Below are positions 20,322 to 33,299 of a stretch of DNA of 64,000 bases, piece after piece (position 1 is the first letter of the stretch; each line of letters starts with the position of its first letter). The notes under the pieces are model-generated. The model was given only the letters and a program-made list of their open reading frames with translations, ran no database searches and was not told the DNA's origin. Source of the DNA: Echinococcus granulosus (lineage: Eukaryota > Platyhelminthes > Cestoda > Cyclophyllidea > Taeniidae). The stretch spans positions 1 to 64,000 of the forward strand of contig NW_020170509.1 in NCBI RefSeq assembly GCF_000524195.1. The letters are read 5' to 3'. The position numbers were made by a program, and so were the translations under genes.

Positions 20322-22597
20322 ATGGTTCCTCCAGTCAGTCGCATTAACTTGAGTCGCCGGCGCTCACGGTCTCCGCTTGGCATCTCCGGAAGATCTCTAC
20401 GGGGCGGTCACAACAATGTGTCTCTCCGTCATTTCAGAGGAAATGATCTCTACACTGAGTACCGGCCCAAGTTTAGAGAGGAGTCTCTCAACAATGGTAC
20501 CAGACGAGACTTTGGACCACGGCGTTACGGGGCATCTCAGAATGATGGAGGCTATATTCAGTCCGCCATGTGGACTGGGAGGTAAGATTTTCTTTATCAG
20601 ACTAATAAGAATTCTTGTAGAAGCCGTGGTCTACAGCCCAACCGTCTAGTTTCTGACTATCCTCCTAGACGGTCATCCACGGATTTCGATGCAGAGCCAA
20701 AACGACTTCACCGGCACAGGGCTCTAAGTCCACTTCCTCTAAACCCTCTTACCGATCGGTACTCTGTTGACTTCCGAGTCGCGAATATTGGTCGTGGGTG
20801 TTACGAGGAACGGAGCCGTGGACGTGAGTCTGTGATAGAAAGAGAGCGCCGTTACGATCCGAGGGGTAAGTTTTATTGCTTGCATTCTTTGTATCAATGG
20901 ACCGTCAAGCTTTTTTTTAGGACGTTAGAATTGTCATAAAGTGCATTGAAGTCATTTGAAGCAGAAACTTCGGTAAATGGTGCCGTTAGTGGTCACGTGT
21001 TTGTTCTTCCAACATCAGCCGGCGTCAACAATCGCTACGTTGAAGGTGGGATGCGATGTGGCTTTTGATGTGTGGTCGTCTGGCTGCTTGTTCTGCGGCC
21101 GTTTTATTCTTGTAGGATGTTTTTAAAGCCATAAATATTAGTGACAGCGGGAGGAAAGCATGACTCCTGATTGGTTTCGGTTTATTGTTTAACCGAACTA
21201 GCTCCTTTGAAGTGCTATTCTGGATATCCAACACGGGGTCTTGATGTTTATGCTTGCCACTCGGCTGTGCTCAATGGTGAATTGAAGTGTACGACTGAGC
21301 CGCTCTGTATTTCCCAAATTTGTCAGTGAATGAGATTGTCAACATGGATTTATTCACTTCTCATCAGAGATCGAAAAGCACCAGTGATTAGACGTTAGTT
21401 ACGTCTCTTGGATCGCACAAGCTTTCCCAAGAAGCGGAACTGGAGTGTTGTGAAGGCGACACATTTGCCATTTTGGTTGTGAGATGGTTACGCCCACGTG
21501 CTGAATTGTTGTGCCATAAGTGGATAGCGACAGTTGTCGGTTGCTGGATGCTGCTCTGCATCAAAATTCAGTTTGGAATATTGGAAGATGGCTTACGAAA
21601 TTGCATCTTGGAGCATTGAAGAACCTTGCCTGCCAGTGCACTATTGACAAGATGTTCCGCCGTCGATTATGCGCAATTTGTCCCACCCTTCGCGTCAAGT
21701 GCAGAGACTCATGTGATCCTTATGTGTAGGCTGCCAGGTTTTATGTGTGAATCTTGAATGTGGCTGTGGACTAAAGCAAGGTACCCCAATGTGATGAAGC
21801 CGCGGTGATTGAAGGAAATGTTAAGGGAACACGGTTACGCTTGCGTGAAGAAAGCAGATTGGTCTCGGTATTTGCTGGACATACGTGTGCCCTTCAAAAT
21901 CCATTGAAATTGGATCCAGAAATTTGCATTTGGGAATGCTGGTCAGCATGTGGTAATGATAGGGTTTATGCCGAATGTCAAGCTTTGAAACACTTTGTGG
22001 TAGTGGAGTCGTAGTTTCAACTGTGCCAATTCATAGTTTTTGTTCTATCATGAATTGCCGTAATAGTGTGGACTTCTGGGTAGAGAAATTTGAGGAAGGC
22101 TTCTCAGTAGGACTAAAAGCTGAAGAGCGTCAAATGCATTACATGCTGCTGTGTTGTATTTATCCTTAACCGCCGTGCGATGACTTAACATCAATGTACA
22201 CGATGCAGGGTGATGGGTTACGTCGGTTTTCCTTGCCATATCAGGTGATTACCAACAATATCGCAGCGAACGGCAGCAACCTTACGAAGAGCTACCAGTC
22301 CATGGAAGTCGACAGGGCGGCCGCTCGTATGACAGAGATGCTTGGCGGTCTGATCGTATGCCGACACACCGAAACGCACCTGTCGTAGTGTCCCCACATC
22401 CTCGTCAAAAATCCCGGTACAACATTTCTCCCCCGCAAAGATACGAACGACCCTCCGCCTTCGGTGCACGTGATGTTAGGGGTGGTAGTGGTGGTGGTCG
22501 TGGTGCTGTACATTCAACATACAGAACGGGTAGAGGATCGATGCGGCGACCTGCCTTCAGAACGGGACCAATGCAAAGGCCTCCACCACGTCACTGA
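20322..22597 (+). CDS. Arg/Ser/Gly-rich basic protein, three exons, 285 residues; function unknown, probably RNA-associated
   Basis: Exons are 20,322-20,581, 20,621-20,865 and 22,245-22,597. All introns are GT-AG: intron 1 is only 39 bases (gtaagatttt...cttgtag, phase 2), intron 2 is 1,379 bases (gtaag...atatcag, phase 1). All three exons are open and join in frame to TGA. The N-terminus has an RS-type cluster (NLSRRRSRSPLG, residues 9-20), the middle has scattered RS, RR and RDR dipeptides and YP.RRS, and the C-terminus has an RGG-like stretch (VRGGSGGGRGA, about 247-256) and ends PMQRPPPRH. No RRM or other folded domain is visible. Such composition is typical of disordered splicing-related or RNA-binding proteins; that role is inference. 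The start codon was chosen for its context (accATGg) and because no acceptor was seen just upstream. This is the only intact member of a sequence broken many times over downstream. Confidence 0.7.
20866..22244 (+). other. Intron 2 of the Arg/Ser-rich gene; source-like copy of a dispersed module
   Basis: The first few hundred bases (gtaagttttattgc...cttgcattctttgtat; gatgtggcttttgatgt; acgactgagccgctctgta) match the sequence that follows the broken exon-2 copies at 27.4, 30.0, 39.4 and 47.3 kb. The amplified unit therefore included this intron. Short plus-strand frames inside (21,520-21,729; 21,975-22,169) are not supported as exons. Confidence 0.6.
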
Positions 22598-22695
22598 TAA
22601 TAATCGTTCAACCTTATTACACCCCTCCTGATGAATGTGACAGTAACTGTTTGCATGGTGGTTCAAATGAAGCTCCCACTGTAGCTCCTTTGGAT

Positions 22696-22906
22696 AAGGC
22701 ATGGTGAAGGTTTGCCTTGATCGTGTAAGAAGTAGAGGTAGACTGGTGTGGAAGTTGATGCATGCCGTAATCGGCTTCGCACAGATTACTCAATCGTAGT
22801 GTTTGGACGTAAACAACATGCGGTCGGTCTTTCTCGATTCGCTGTCCTCTGGTAAAGGCATGATTGGGGGCCTGCCTGAATCGTGTAAGAAACAGAGGTA
22901 GACTGA
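22696..22906. repeat. Two direct copies of a roughly 50-base unit, about 160 bases apart
   Basis: 22,696-22,746 and 22,855-22,906 share ggcatg, gcctgaatcgtgtaag-like sequence and agaggtagactg. They are just downstream of the Arg/Ser-rich gene, at the edge of the decayed array. Confidence 0.6.
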
Positions 22907-23904
22907 GGCAATCCAAGGAGACGATGTTCCTGATTCTGCCACTGGGATAGGTGTCTCCTACAAGGTCCACTTGCGGCAGCTTGATGTGAAGTGGGGAATC
23001 CTGGTTTGAAAAGAGCTTGCATGTTTCCTTAGGCTTGGCAGATTCTTCCTGCTTTTCATCCTCCTCTTTCCATTAATCAAAAGCGAATTGGGGCACTGCT
23101 TTGTTTGCTCCCATTCCCTTCTCTTTTCTGGTCTATGCGACAGTTGGCTGCCAATTAACTGTCAATTGGTTACTGCAAGAGATGGAGTCATTGCCCCAAC
23201 GGGAGGATCAGGTGGTGGATTTTGCTATATCGTTCATATCACTTTTCTGTCTTCTCGTATCCAATGCCCGAAACCAGGATGAGGTTAAAAAGGAGTGAGG
23301 TTTAAAATTCGAGGTGTCCGACTGTCTCCCCTTGGGAGAGGGATAGAAAACTAGGAGTCAGAAACGAGACCTAAGTAGCTCTAACCCATTTTCCGTAATA
23401 TGATTAGAGCTGGTTTGATTCTATGTCAGGGCTACAGTGGTTGTTGCGTTTCTACGATGCCATTAGATGTGCGGACTTCTCCCTGTCGATACGGCTCTTC
23501 CTTCTTTCTCTGTATCGTTTGCCAGGAGCGGCGATCCAACGGTCTGCTTTCAATTTCATCTTGCCCGATTTCTTGGCCTTGAGCGTGTTGGACAACCGCT
23601 TTCGTTGCTGTAGCTGAGCGGTAGATGTGGTGAAAGGGGAAGGATGTGTACAAACATGCGGAAGAGGATGAAAAGGCCTGAAGTGGCAGACCATTTCTAT
23701 CGTTGTAAGGAGGCGGAGGAAAGGCTGGCGAATTGGACGTGCTTCATCTTATTCATGATAGAGCGAATTTTGAGCAAGAGGGTATAGTGCGGCTGAATAC
23801 GACCCCGTCAGTGTGGACTTCGTAATAACCCAGGAGTGAACTGAGAGCCGCGATCATTGAAGATTGCGACAGATATTGGGATTAGGGAAGTCCAAGATTT
23901 TGCT

Positions 23905-24370
23905 GACGTTTAGATCAGTGTCATTGAAGATCTATCCTTTGGGGGTTGCCCGAGACCAGCGTGGAAAGCGATCAATTCATAATTGAGTCTGTTAAAAGGA
24001 GGAAGAGAATAAACGGATCTGGGTGCGTGTTTAGGACGTGAATGGGGCGAGTTGGATGTGCTGGGAGTACATTTTGTGCAATGAAGCACTACTTTGCTGG
24101 GAGGGGATGCAGAGCTTTGGCCATGGTCGTACAAATCTCTGCCCATCTGGCCGTGTGGATCGATCGCATGCTTTCCTTTGCGGCACGAGTGCTGGGTTGA
24201 GACAGTAAAAGCGCTCCAAGATGTTGAGAAGCAAGGAATCTGGGACGAAGGTTAAGCTTTCCCAGTAAGGCCGTTGCGTTGATTGTGGCGTTTTGGAGAA
24301 GGAGAAGCCCCTGTGAAATTGGCAGACGGGTGTTCTCACGAGTTGTTTAGTTGTGGATCGGAACATTGGA
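23905..24370 (-). mobile_element. Ty3/gypsy-type integrase remnant
   Basis: Minus-strand frames contain RFVRPWPKLCIPSQQS, which has the form of the integrase zinc-binding end (RF.WP....C..CQ.SK). In a neighbouring frame follow SKVVLHCTKCTPS, then YSLPPFNRLNYELIAF, which sits where the catalytic-core entry GPLPPS.GY.YL would be. Several frame changes are needed and the catalytic acidic residues are not recognisable. A short dead fragment of an LTR retrotransposon inside the repeat array. Confidence 0.5.
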
Positions 24371-27230
24371 ATTGGTCTGCCCCTTCCGTGTCGACGGTGT
24401 TGTATTCTAACTGGTGTGATCTAACATGAGGCAATTGACCCGCAGTAGCAGGTGGTCACCGTCTACCTTTGAGCATCATCCTCAGCGAGCTAAGTGGTTA
24501 TTCTTCTGCGTTGGCCATCAAGTCAAAAGTGTGCCATGTAGGTTGTCGAATCCGGAATTTCAGTGAAACTCGGCCATTGTATCCTTTGCTGATGAAGAAG
24601 ACTTTGTGGCTGGATTGCATCGCTCGTCTGAGTGTCGGTGTAAAATCAAGACTCCAAAAAATGCTTCTTCCCGAGGAGGTCGCTGGAGCTGCCTTCTAGT
24701 ATCCTCCGGCATTTAGATCTCGTTGTCACTAACGTTGATTGGGCTTATTGGCCCTTAACATACTGCATCTTGCGAGGCGCAATGCCCTCTAACATTGATG
24801 GAGGCAGTTCGTTTTATGGACTTTTTTCTACATTGCAATCATGGCATAGAAGATGAGGCAAAGGCGATTGACGATATTCAACGTGGCTTCAAAAACTTCG
24901 CCTAACCAGTATTTGCAATGAATGCTTGCTCTCTAATGCTTTACAAGTGGCGATTAACCGTTTTATCTCAATGCCTCTTGGAATATCAGCAAAGGACGAA
25001 ACGTTGGTGATGCGAACACTTTCTCACGCACCTCTCGGCCTGGCCGAGTAGGGTGAGCTGAGGGCTTTAGACGTGTTCGTGAAACAATTGGATTGGAGTA
25101 CATTGGAACGTACGGAGTTGTTTAAACTAGACTGGATTAACTGGAGTGAAATGGATTGACCTCAGTGGGATGTCGAACGGTTTCCAGGCAAAAGTGTGGA
25201 GAGGCGTGTGGCTGCTGGTATGTGGCCTAATTTTATCCAAGCCTTGGAAGGCCAGCAATGAGGATGATGGAAGAATGGGCAAGGGAAGCTGAAGTGCTTT
25301 TAGCCGTAAACGTCATGAGGTGAGGCGTAGTGTTTGGAGCTGGATTGGTTTTTTGCAAAGGTGTTTTTCATTTTCGGGCTGACTACTTCACATTGTGATG
25401 GGATGCGATGTGTAGACTCTGGCCTGCCTCGACTAGGTGGTAATGTTCTCCCAAGTGCTTCTGCGACTGTCGTCTCCTATCTCGCTTTGTATGTGCTCGC
25501 GTGTGTGTGCAGTGCGTCGTTAATGAATGGTTTCAATTGCGGCGATCGTTTTTACACCATTCCCAGTGTCACATTTCCCTACCCAGTCATTTGATCTACC
25601 TGCCCTGCTAACACTATCACCGCTCTCCTCATCGAAGCTCTTGTTTACTAGTGATACCTTTGCTGTTGTTGGTGATCCTAAAACCTCGCTTTTAATTACG
25701 CCCCCGTTCATCATCTTTTCTCCCTTAATTTCCCCTAAGTCGGTTTAATGTCGACATCAACATCCGTCATTGCGCGCTGATGACAACATATCGTGTTGCG
25801 TCGCATTGCATTAAAATGAAGTAAATTACCGCGAATCGGACTGTCACGGGTGTAGGACGTCGGATGTTGTCCAGGCTATGCATATCGAGGTGGCGCTTAG
25901 TGTGGCCTGTGGTGTTAGGCTTATTCAGCCCAAAGATGGTTCGCGTTGAGGGTGATGGTTTTCTGGCTGCCGATTTAAAAAAGGACGGAAGGAAGAAGGC
26001 ATTGAATGGTTCAGAGGAAGGCGTGCCATTGCCATTGGTTCGGATGTCATGAGGGGATGAAGATGAAGAGAAGCGAGGAGGGGCAACTGTATGTGGTTGG
26101 TTATGCCACCATTGCTTGGTGCGGTGGTGTCTGCTGGCTAGATGCATCGATGGAGTGATGATTCGACGAAATTGTGGAGGGAATGTTGATGCAGGTCATC
26201 GCTGATTATTTGCTTTGCTTCAATCTGCTGTGCTTGACCGGATCGGATTCGGCATAACACGGTACGACTATTCCATTTTTACTCTGCCCCGCTGAGCTGT
26301 GATACGGCATCTTCCATGGTGCCACTGATTGGAAGCGTTTAATTACCATTTGGCTGGCCGAACGTGCGGATCGCTTGGTAGGGTAAATTGTTCTACTTGT
26401 CTTACGAACGTTGCATTGTGCCTTGTGTCTTTTCCTGCTCTGCTTTCCTTCCCGTAATATGGCATGAACATTGTCGTCCTATTGACTGCAAATGGATTGT
26501 TGCGAGGGACAGAGTTGTAGAGCGCCCAGGATAGGGATATGGTGGGCTGCTTTGTGTTATGCTAGCTTTCTGTGTCGTATCGCATGCAATGCCGAACACG
26601 TGAAGATCAAGAGGAGAGGATAGCTGTGTATGGACTTCGATGTGGCAGAATGCATTCCTCGTTGTGAGGGGCAGGAGGTAAGGAGTGCGATGTAATCCCA
26701 AATCCTTACATGTACGAGATGTACAGATGGTTTGATCCAACGCAAAGGCTATGTTTGTCGCGCTTCTGCTTTTGACCTGAGTGCTGCACGATGGGAGGCG
26801 AAGAGATGTGCTGACTTTAACCCGTCTTGGCAGAATTGTTGTGTTCTCCCTTCCCAAAATGAATTTCTCGTAGTGTGTGAGTGTCCGCTGTATCGTTGGT
26901 TGTGGAAATGGCGTTTGATTGATGTCAGTTGCTTCCTGTTAAGACTGCATGCCGCTTGATGCGCTCAGTGGTGAAATACGCGCCACTGCCGCAAAACACC
27001 AACACTCATCGTCGTTGTTGCTCACATGCCATAGACTCTTTTCCGTACCAAGATTGTTCCCGTTTTCTGGTGATGCTGAGCTGCTGATGCCTGTGTGGCC
27101 GTGTTCAGAGTATACAGTAGAAAGAGGAATTGAACGCATATTGCCGGCTGACGCATTGTTTGCTGGAGCGGACGAATGAGGTGATCTGGGGGCTCTTCTT
27201 TGCGAAGACTATTCACGAATCTCGGTGTCG

Positions 27231-27398
27231 CGCCAAAACAAATGCATTAGCGAAGGATCCTATTTGCTTCTTCCAAACCCTCCTTCCGACCAGTACCCCA
27301 GTGAATTCCGAGTTGCCAATGGTGGATGCAGTCACTGTGATGGTTGGAGGCGGGGGCTTGAGGCTGTGATGGAAGCAGAACGCCGTGCTGATTAGTGG
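27231..27398 (+). pseudogene. Broken copy of exon 2 of the Arg/Ser-rich gene (P1)
   Basis: Matches 20,700-20,865: aaaccctccttccgaccagtacc versus aaaccctcttaccgatcggtact, and gaggctgtgatggaagcagaacgccg versus gtctgtgatagaaagagagcgccg, then the donor ggtgagtttta. Indels destroy the frame. Intron-2 module follows immediately. Confidence 0.65.
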
Positions 27399-27539
27399 TG
27401 AGTTTTAATCTTGGCGTCATTTGTTAAAATCCTCGATCGTATCAGCTTCGGTTTTACATTTTGTTTGACTTTGAAAAGGCAGACGAATAAGTCGATCTCA
27501 CAAATTAACATGGAGGATAGTCGTGGTAAAGTTGGAGTG

Positions 27540-28430
27540 GGGTGTTGCTGCTATCATGCGATCGTCTGTTAGTTTCGGAAGTGATTAAGTCGTGTGGGCC
27601 ACGTTTACAGGCTACAAATGTGGTAATGTCAGTTGGTAAAGAATCCACGCCTTTGAATTGGGCATGGTTTATTCTTCAATCGGCTGGAATTCATAACGGC
27701 GTTTGCGATGCCTCTATCTCATTCCTTTGGTGGAAGTGTGTTTCGTGGAAATTGATGGCTCTTAGCTGCTGGGTTGTATCTTGCGATGAATGGAAGCATG
27801 CGATTGACTGGCTCTGTTTAACGCGCATGTCTACATAGGTCTGCTTGATCGTTGGTAGTGCTTGGTTGTCTGTGTTTGGGCTGAATTCTACTGTTTTACG
27901 TGACGTAAAGTGAGTGAATCTGGTTGCTAAGTGTTCGCATTTGTTTCCCTAACCTTGTTAGAGCTTTGCTTTCGCTTAAAGGTGAGTTTTGCCTTCCCTT
28001 CTCTTAGGAACTCTTCTGAAATCAACCTGAAGCCTACCGTTTCGGTTCCCTAGTTTGCCACCTACTATGGAGATTATCGCAGTCGTCGTCGTGTGTTGGG
28101 ATGGTAAGGCGGCTACTGATGAATTTGTTGATAGGGACATTTGAAACGTGGTGATAATTCGTCAACACTGATCTATGCAGATATGCATTGAGGGCGCTCC
28201 ATTTGTTCCTTCAGATAAGTGTTCCTGCAGAAGATCGTTTCGAACGTTGACCTTGTGATGGTGGTGGCGCCATTTGAGTTCGAGGTTGAGTTAGAGCAGC
28301 TTCGAGTCGCATGCCACATGACGTGCATTCGCGGTGCAACGACATCAAAATATTTACGGCGTATCCGTCGTCAGCGGAAGGTTGTGTCATTTACGCCAAG
28401 GGATGCATCTGAATTGGAAGTAAATGAATA
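27540..28430 (+). repeat. Intron-2-like module and block 3, first array copy
   Basis: 27,540-28,020 carries the intron-2-like module and 28,090-28,420 the gatgaatttgttgatag block. Parallel copies lie at 30,330-31,330, 34,640-35,480, 39,560-40,560 and (partial) 44,700-44,870. Non-coding. Confidence 0.6.
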
Positions 28431-29924
28431 AATTGGAATTTACTTCAATGAGATATTCACGTTTCTTGCTGAAGGGACTATCAACTAAGTTTGCAGTTTT
28501 GCTTGATGGAAAGTTACGAAGGGACATAAAGTGACACCGGCTGCCGGATCTGTCTGGAGAACATTGAGTGGGCGGGAAATGGGATGATGTGATGTGTCAC
28601 CAAACGAATAGCTACTTTAAGAAGGAGTTATCTCAAATCCGAAAAACGTAGAAATAAGCTATTATGTTGCCCTGAGATGGATGCCTTAACTACGACGATT
28701 GCATTAAACCTATTTGACCGTGTGCTACTGCGTAGTTTGGACACCGCCCCACCAGTTAATGCCTCGTTGGAGGATGCTGAGTGGGCAGTTAACTGGCTGG
28801 ATGACAGATTAAATAACCGGCTGGACTTTATTACTTCTCTCTGCTGTGTTGCATCGCGTCGCATGCTGCTCATTGATCTAGTCGGCACAGGATGCTGCTG
28901 ACTGACGGATTTCCCTCCTGTGCTGGGATGCCGCGCGTTGCGCGGTGCTGATTGCCACAGCTAACACAGGAGTCTGCTGACTGGAGGAGGTGAACCAATA
29001 ACTGGATTACTTACTGACTGACCAATGGGTGGGAGTAAATTTTCGGACTTGAACATTGCCGGACGATGAATTTGTGCGGTGTTCCCTTCTGTTCCGTTCT
29101 GTTTTCTTTCAACAATGTGGAATGGGGAATCGGCTCGCAATTTCAATATAGATGGCTAGTAGGGAGAAGTGGAGTTGTAGCGCACACGCAACGGCCGCAT
29201 GAATGCTTGTGGTGTGCTGTTATTCTCGATTTCTTGGGCATTGTTTTGGATTCCTCTCTCGAATGCATAAATGTGGCTACCTCTCTCCCAATCACTCTGT
29301 GGCTCTTGCTGTGTGCGTGTCCGTGCATGTGTGTGGGTGTCCAGTGCGTTGTCTTAGGATGAATTTTGTGTCGGCGATCTAGTCTTGTCAGCTTGTCAGC
29401 CCGTCAGTTGATCTACCAGTGGAGAGTGCGCGATGATTGCGGGAGGCCAGCGTTGCTATTGTTGCCGTTTTCCTTGTCATGCGGTCTGTTGGCGTATGAA
29501 GGCCGTTGCAGTTTACTGGCCGTGCTGTTGCTGTTTCTGCTGTTAGTGTAACTGTTGGTGATGCTGGTGTTGTTCCCTGAACTTGTGCCTCATGCTACGA
29601 CTAGCATTTGTGTGGCCTCTGCCAGAGTGTAGCGGATGTAGGCGTAGAAGTATGAGGGGAAGGTGAACGGAATGTTGGTAATGCAAATGCTGCAGATCCA
29701 ATACTTGTCGCGTCGAAAAGGCGAACGACGGGGGTGGTCATGCATTTCATTGTAACAGCACTAGGGTTTTGAATTGCCGCAGATGGTTGTATCCGTATTC
29801 GATTGATAGGATCTTCCACCTTGTTCGTCATATTCCCGTACTCACTTAAACGGCACCGTCAGGCGATGAAGGCATGATAACAGCTTGTTTTTAAATGCGA
29901 ATTTCTTCACCATCCTCGTCTTCA

Positions 29925-30048
29925 GCAAATCCACTAAATGATCGACTACTAGGCCGTATATGCGTTATGATTGCTGGCTGCTGGCATTAAAGTGATCAGA
30001 CCCGTGACTGAGAGTCTGATTGAACAAGGCCCTGTTTCATTGTAAGGG
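29925..30048 (+). pseudogene. Heavily decayed exon-2 copy (P2)
   Basis: Recognised by the donor-side block (gagtctgattgaacaaggccc, then ggggtaggttttattg), which closely follows P6 at 47.2 kb and the authentic exon 2 / intron 2 border. Little of the coding sense survives. Confidence 0.45.
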
Positions 30049-31261
30049 GTAGGTTTTATTGTGAGCATTCTTTTTATTGAAGCACCTTGTATTTGCCGAG
30101 TGTTGGGAACTCTTGCTATAGGATATTGGAATTCGAATATGACATTGCATTGTGGAGGTGGATGTCAGTATTGAAGTGTACCAAAGCAATCGAAAGCCGG
30201 AATTGTAGCAAAGGATGTCATTGACAATAAAACGTGGTGGATTTTATGGCATGCATAGGAAGGAATTTCATAAATCGGCATCAACCATCGCCAGGCTGAA
30301 GTTGGAATGAGATGTGGCTGTTGTACGATTGTGCGTTTGCTTGTTTTGGAAGCGCTCGTGTCCTGTGGGTCATGTTTCTAGGCTACAAATGCATTGATGG
30401 CAGTCGGTAAAGAATGCACGTCTTCGGTTGTGGCACAGTTTCTTATTCAATTGAATGGAGTCCACGGAAATGACCTATGGGAATTTGCGATCTCATTCCT
30501 GAGATTTGCGTTTGTTGCTCGGAAATTTTAGGCTTTTAGACGCCAAAGTTGTATCTGTCGGCGAATGGAAGCGTACGAGTGTGATCGGCTCTGCATTGTC
30601 TGACGCTCAAGGCTATCTGTACACTTGCAAGTTTGACTGATGTTGTGCTTGGTTGTTAGCGTTTGAGCTGCAAATATTATTGCTGTTTTATGTGACATGG
30701 AGTGAATCCAGTTGCAGTGTTTGAAATTTGCATCCCTGACCTTGGTACTACTCAGCTCGCGTCCTCTTGACATCCATTCATCGGCTTAAAGGAGTGCTTT
30801 GACGTCATCTCCCTTTGCACCTCTTCTGCAATCAATGCGAAGCTTACTACTTTGATCTCCTTATCTGTCATCTGGTCTGAAAATCATCGTCTGTTTTAAT
30901 GGTAAGTCCACTACTGATGAATTTGTTGATAGGGACATTTGAAATGTAGTGATAAGTCGTCAACACTGATTCACGCAGATTTGCATTAAAGGAGTTGCAT
31001 TTGTTTCTTCAGGTTTGCATCTCTGCCGAACATCATTTCCGTACCTTGGTCTTGTGATGATGATTTCCGCTGATTAGAACATTTAAAATAGAAGTTGCGT
31101 TAGAGCTGCTCTGATTCGTATAACGTGACGGGCATTCGTGTTCTTCCTTTTGGACAAATGCAAGTCGAATGGTGTGTTGACAAGTTAGGTGCATGTTCGC
31201 TGTACGACCACATCAAAATTTGTGCGGCACTTTCATGGTCAATGGGAAATTGTTTTGTCTA

Positions 31262-31615
31262 CTATAAAGGATGCAAACAATTTGGCATTAACAAATGTGC
31301 TCCCGCATATACTTCAGATTTCTTTCTGAAGGAAACGTCAACTGCGTTGTCAGTTTTGCTAGAATGAAATCCACGATGGGATAAAAAGTAGCATTGGCCA
31401 TCAAACTCGCCTGCAAAAGAGGGGGAGAATGAGGATTCAGGACGATGTAACGTGCCACACCCTAAAAGCAACTCCGGGAAGGCATTATTCTCAAACCTCA
31501 AAAACGACAAAACAAGTTTGCATAGACATGGGACGAATGCCTCAACTACGGCAATTGCATTAAATTGGATCGACTGTATCCCACTGAGCGGTTTGGACAC
31601 CGCCCTGCCATCCAC
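31262..31615 (-). other. Minus-strand open frame in module 4, related to 44,660-45,211
   Basis: The frame contains AVSKPLSGIQSIQFNAIAVV and EAFVPCL, then a Ser-rich run and SSKTDNAVDVSF. The frame at 44,660-45,211 has AVSEPRSRVQPIRFDEIVVV, EASIP and NTANAVEVTV at nearly identical spacing (90 versus 91 residues). A third partial relative is at 28,628-28,888 (NRFNAIVVVKASI). The copy near 40.62-40.93 kb is interrupted by stops. No known domain, start context or splice evidence. It may be chance openness of a repeat or a remnant exon. Confidence 0.25.
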
Positions 31616-33299
31616 CGTTGCTGTGCTGGATGCTGAGTAGGCCGTTGACTGGCTGGTTGGTGTGCTGAATTAATGGTAGGCTGCAGTAAATTGTTGGGCT
31701 CCTGCTTTGCGAGGCATTGCTTTGTCCACTGACTTCACCTGATTTGTACTGTTTTCTCTCGGCACTGTGGCATGAAAATTGGCGCCTGCTTGTAAACTAC
31801 CTTTTTATGTTCCCTCCTAGCTGAATTTATGCTGTTGTCCCCCCCTTTGTCCGTCTTCATCTCTGTGTGATCACGTGTATCTGGTAAAGCCTCAATGAAT
31901 GAATTGCATGGTGGATATCATGTTTAATTTATTCACTGTGGTCGGCAGTTCGCAAGCCTGTCAAATGTTCAACCTGCTTGTGGAAATCATTCTACGATTT
32001 TAATACGCCAATACCGTCATTGTCGCTGCCGCTTTCATCAAATTTCTGTTATTGTTGCTGGAGAAGTTACAGCTGCTATCTGTGTGGCCCCAGTCAGTGT
32101 GTAACAGGAGGTGGAGTAGGTGGATGCAGTGTTGGTGATGCTAATACTGCCCGACATACTGCTTCTTGGCGCAGACGAACGCAGTGGTCCAGAGGCAGGC
32201 AAGCAGACGGGTAGGGACAGTTGGAATAGACGCACATTTACCTCTATTACGGAGTGGCTGATGAGACGCAGCTGCAGTACATATTGTGCGTATCTGCTAC
32301 TGGTCAGTTGGGGAGAGGGTTTTCACAATGTTTCCACAATCTGCTGCGTGTGTTGTGGGAAGCGTTGTTGCATTTGCCTCCCACTCTCACAGTGTGTGCG
32401 CTGCATTGTCAATGAAGGAATTGAATTGATTTGCTCACAATGGTAAACACCTTATCAGTCTGTAACTTTATGTTCGCAGCTGTGAAAAGTGCGCGACAAT
32501 TGTATAATGTCGGATCTGTCGCAATGACACTATTGTCCTCTCGCCACAGACTGCTTCCTCTTGCTGGTTGAACCGTTAATTTTGCGCCTGCTGCTGTTGG
32601 TGGTTCTGCTGTAGATGCAACTGTGATTGTATCTGCTGGTGGTCCTAGTGTTTGTGCTGTCACCGCATCTGTTGCTGCTAGTGTTACAGCTGGTTGTTGT
32701 GTGGCCTGAGTTGGTGTAGCAGGAGGTAGATGTCATGAGAATGGAGAAGTGAAGAGACGTTGCAACTATAAATAGTTGCTCTAAACCTCATTGCTATTCG
32801 GTGGGATGGGTACTACATGGATGGAACGTCTGAACTGTGAAGCAGTAAATGAAATAATTTGTTGAAGGTATGGTGGAGTAGAACGCCACCTCACGGCCGC
32901 CTTGCTTTACTTTCACTGCTATGCTTGACTGAACTAGACCAAAGCCGACAATTGTCCGTTTCTCTTTTGCCATGGCCCGGTGAGCTGTATAGGGTCATGT
33001 TGCGGGATGCTGGTTGCCGCAGTTGAAGTAAGAGGCTGGTGAATGGGGTAGTTGACCTCAAGCTGGTTGGCTGGCTGTATGGAAGACGAAAAGTGGCCCG
33101 TACTCGCTTTAAGTGTTGTGATTGTAGTTGGGTTGAAATGATGCTACAGCTATGGTGTTTGCATTCCTCCTTTTTGGGCCGAATGCGTCGCGATTTGTTG
33201 CAAATTGCGGACTGGAGTCCGTCTTTTATAACGTGTTATGCTCTTCCATTCCAATTGCATCCTCGCAGCCAGCTCTTCTCTCCTCCTCTCTCTGATCGC

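Noticed and set aside
22786..23022. Possible RNase H-like reading (RERPTACCLRPNTT) on the minus strand
   Set aside because: Too short and ambiguous, and in the wrong order relative to the integrase scrap at 23.9 kb for one element; the ~50-base direct repeat explains part of the signal.
26402..26857. 151-codon minus-strand frame
   Set aside because: No recognisable motif, no conserved counterpart and array-like DNA.
32409..32736. Ser/Thr/Asn-rich minus-strand frames
   Set aside because: They are translations of the GT-rich module 7 in reverse; composition explains them.
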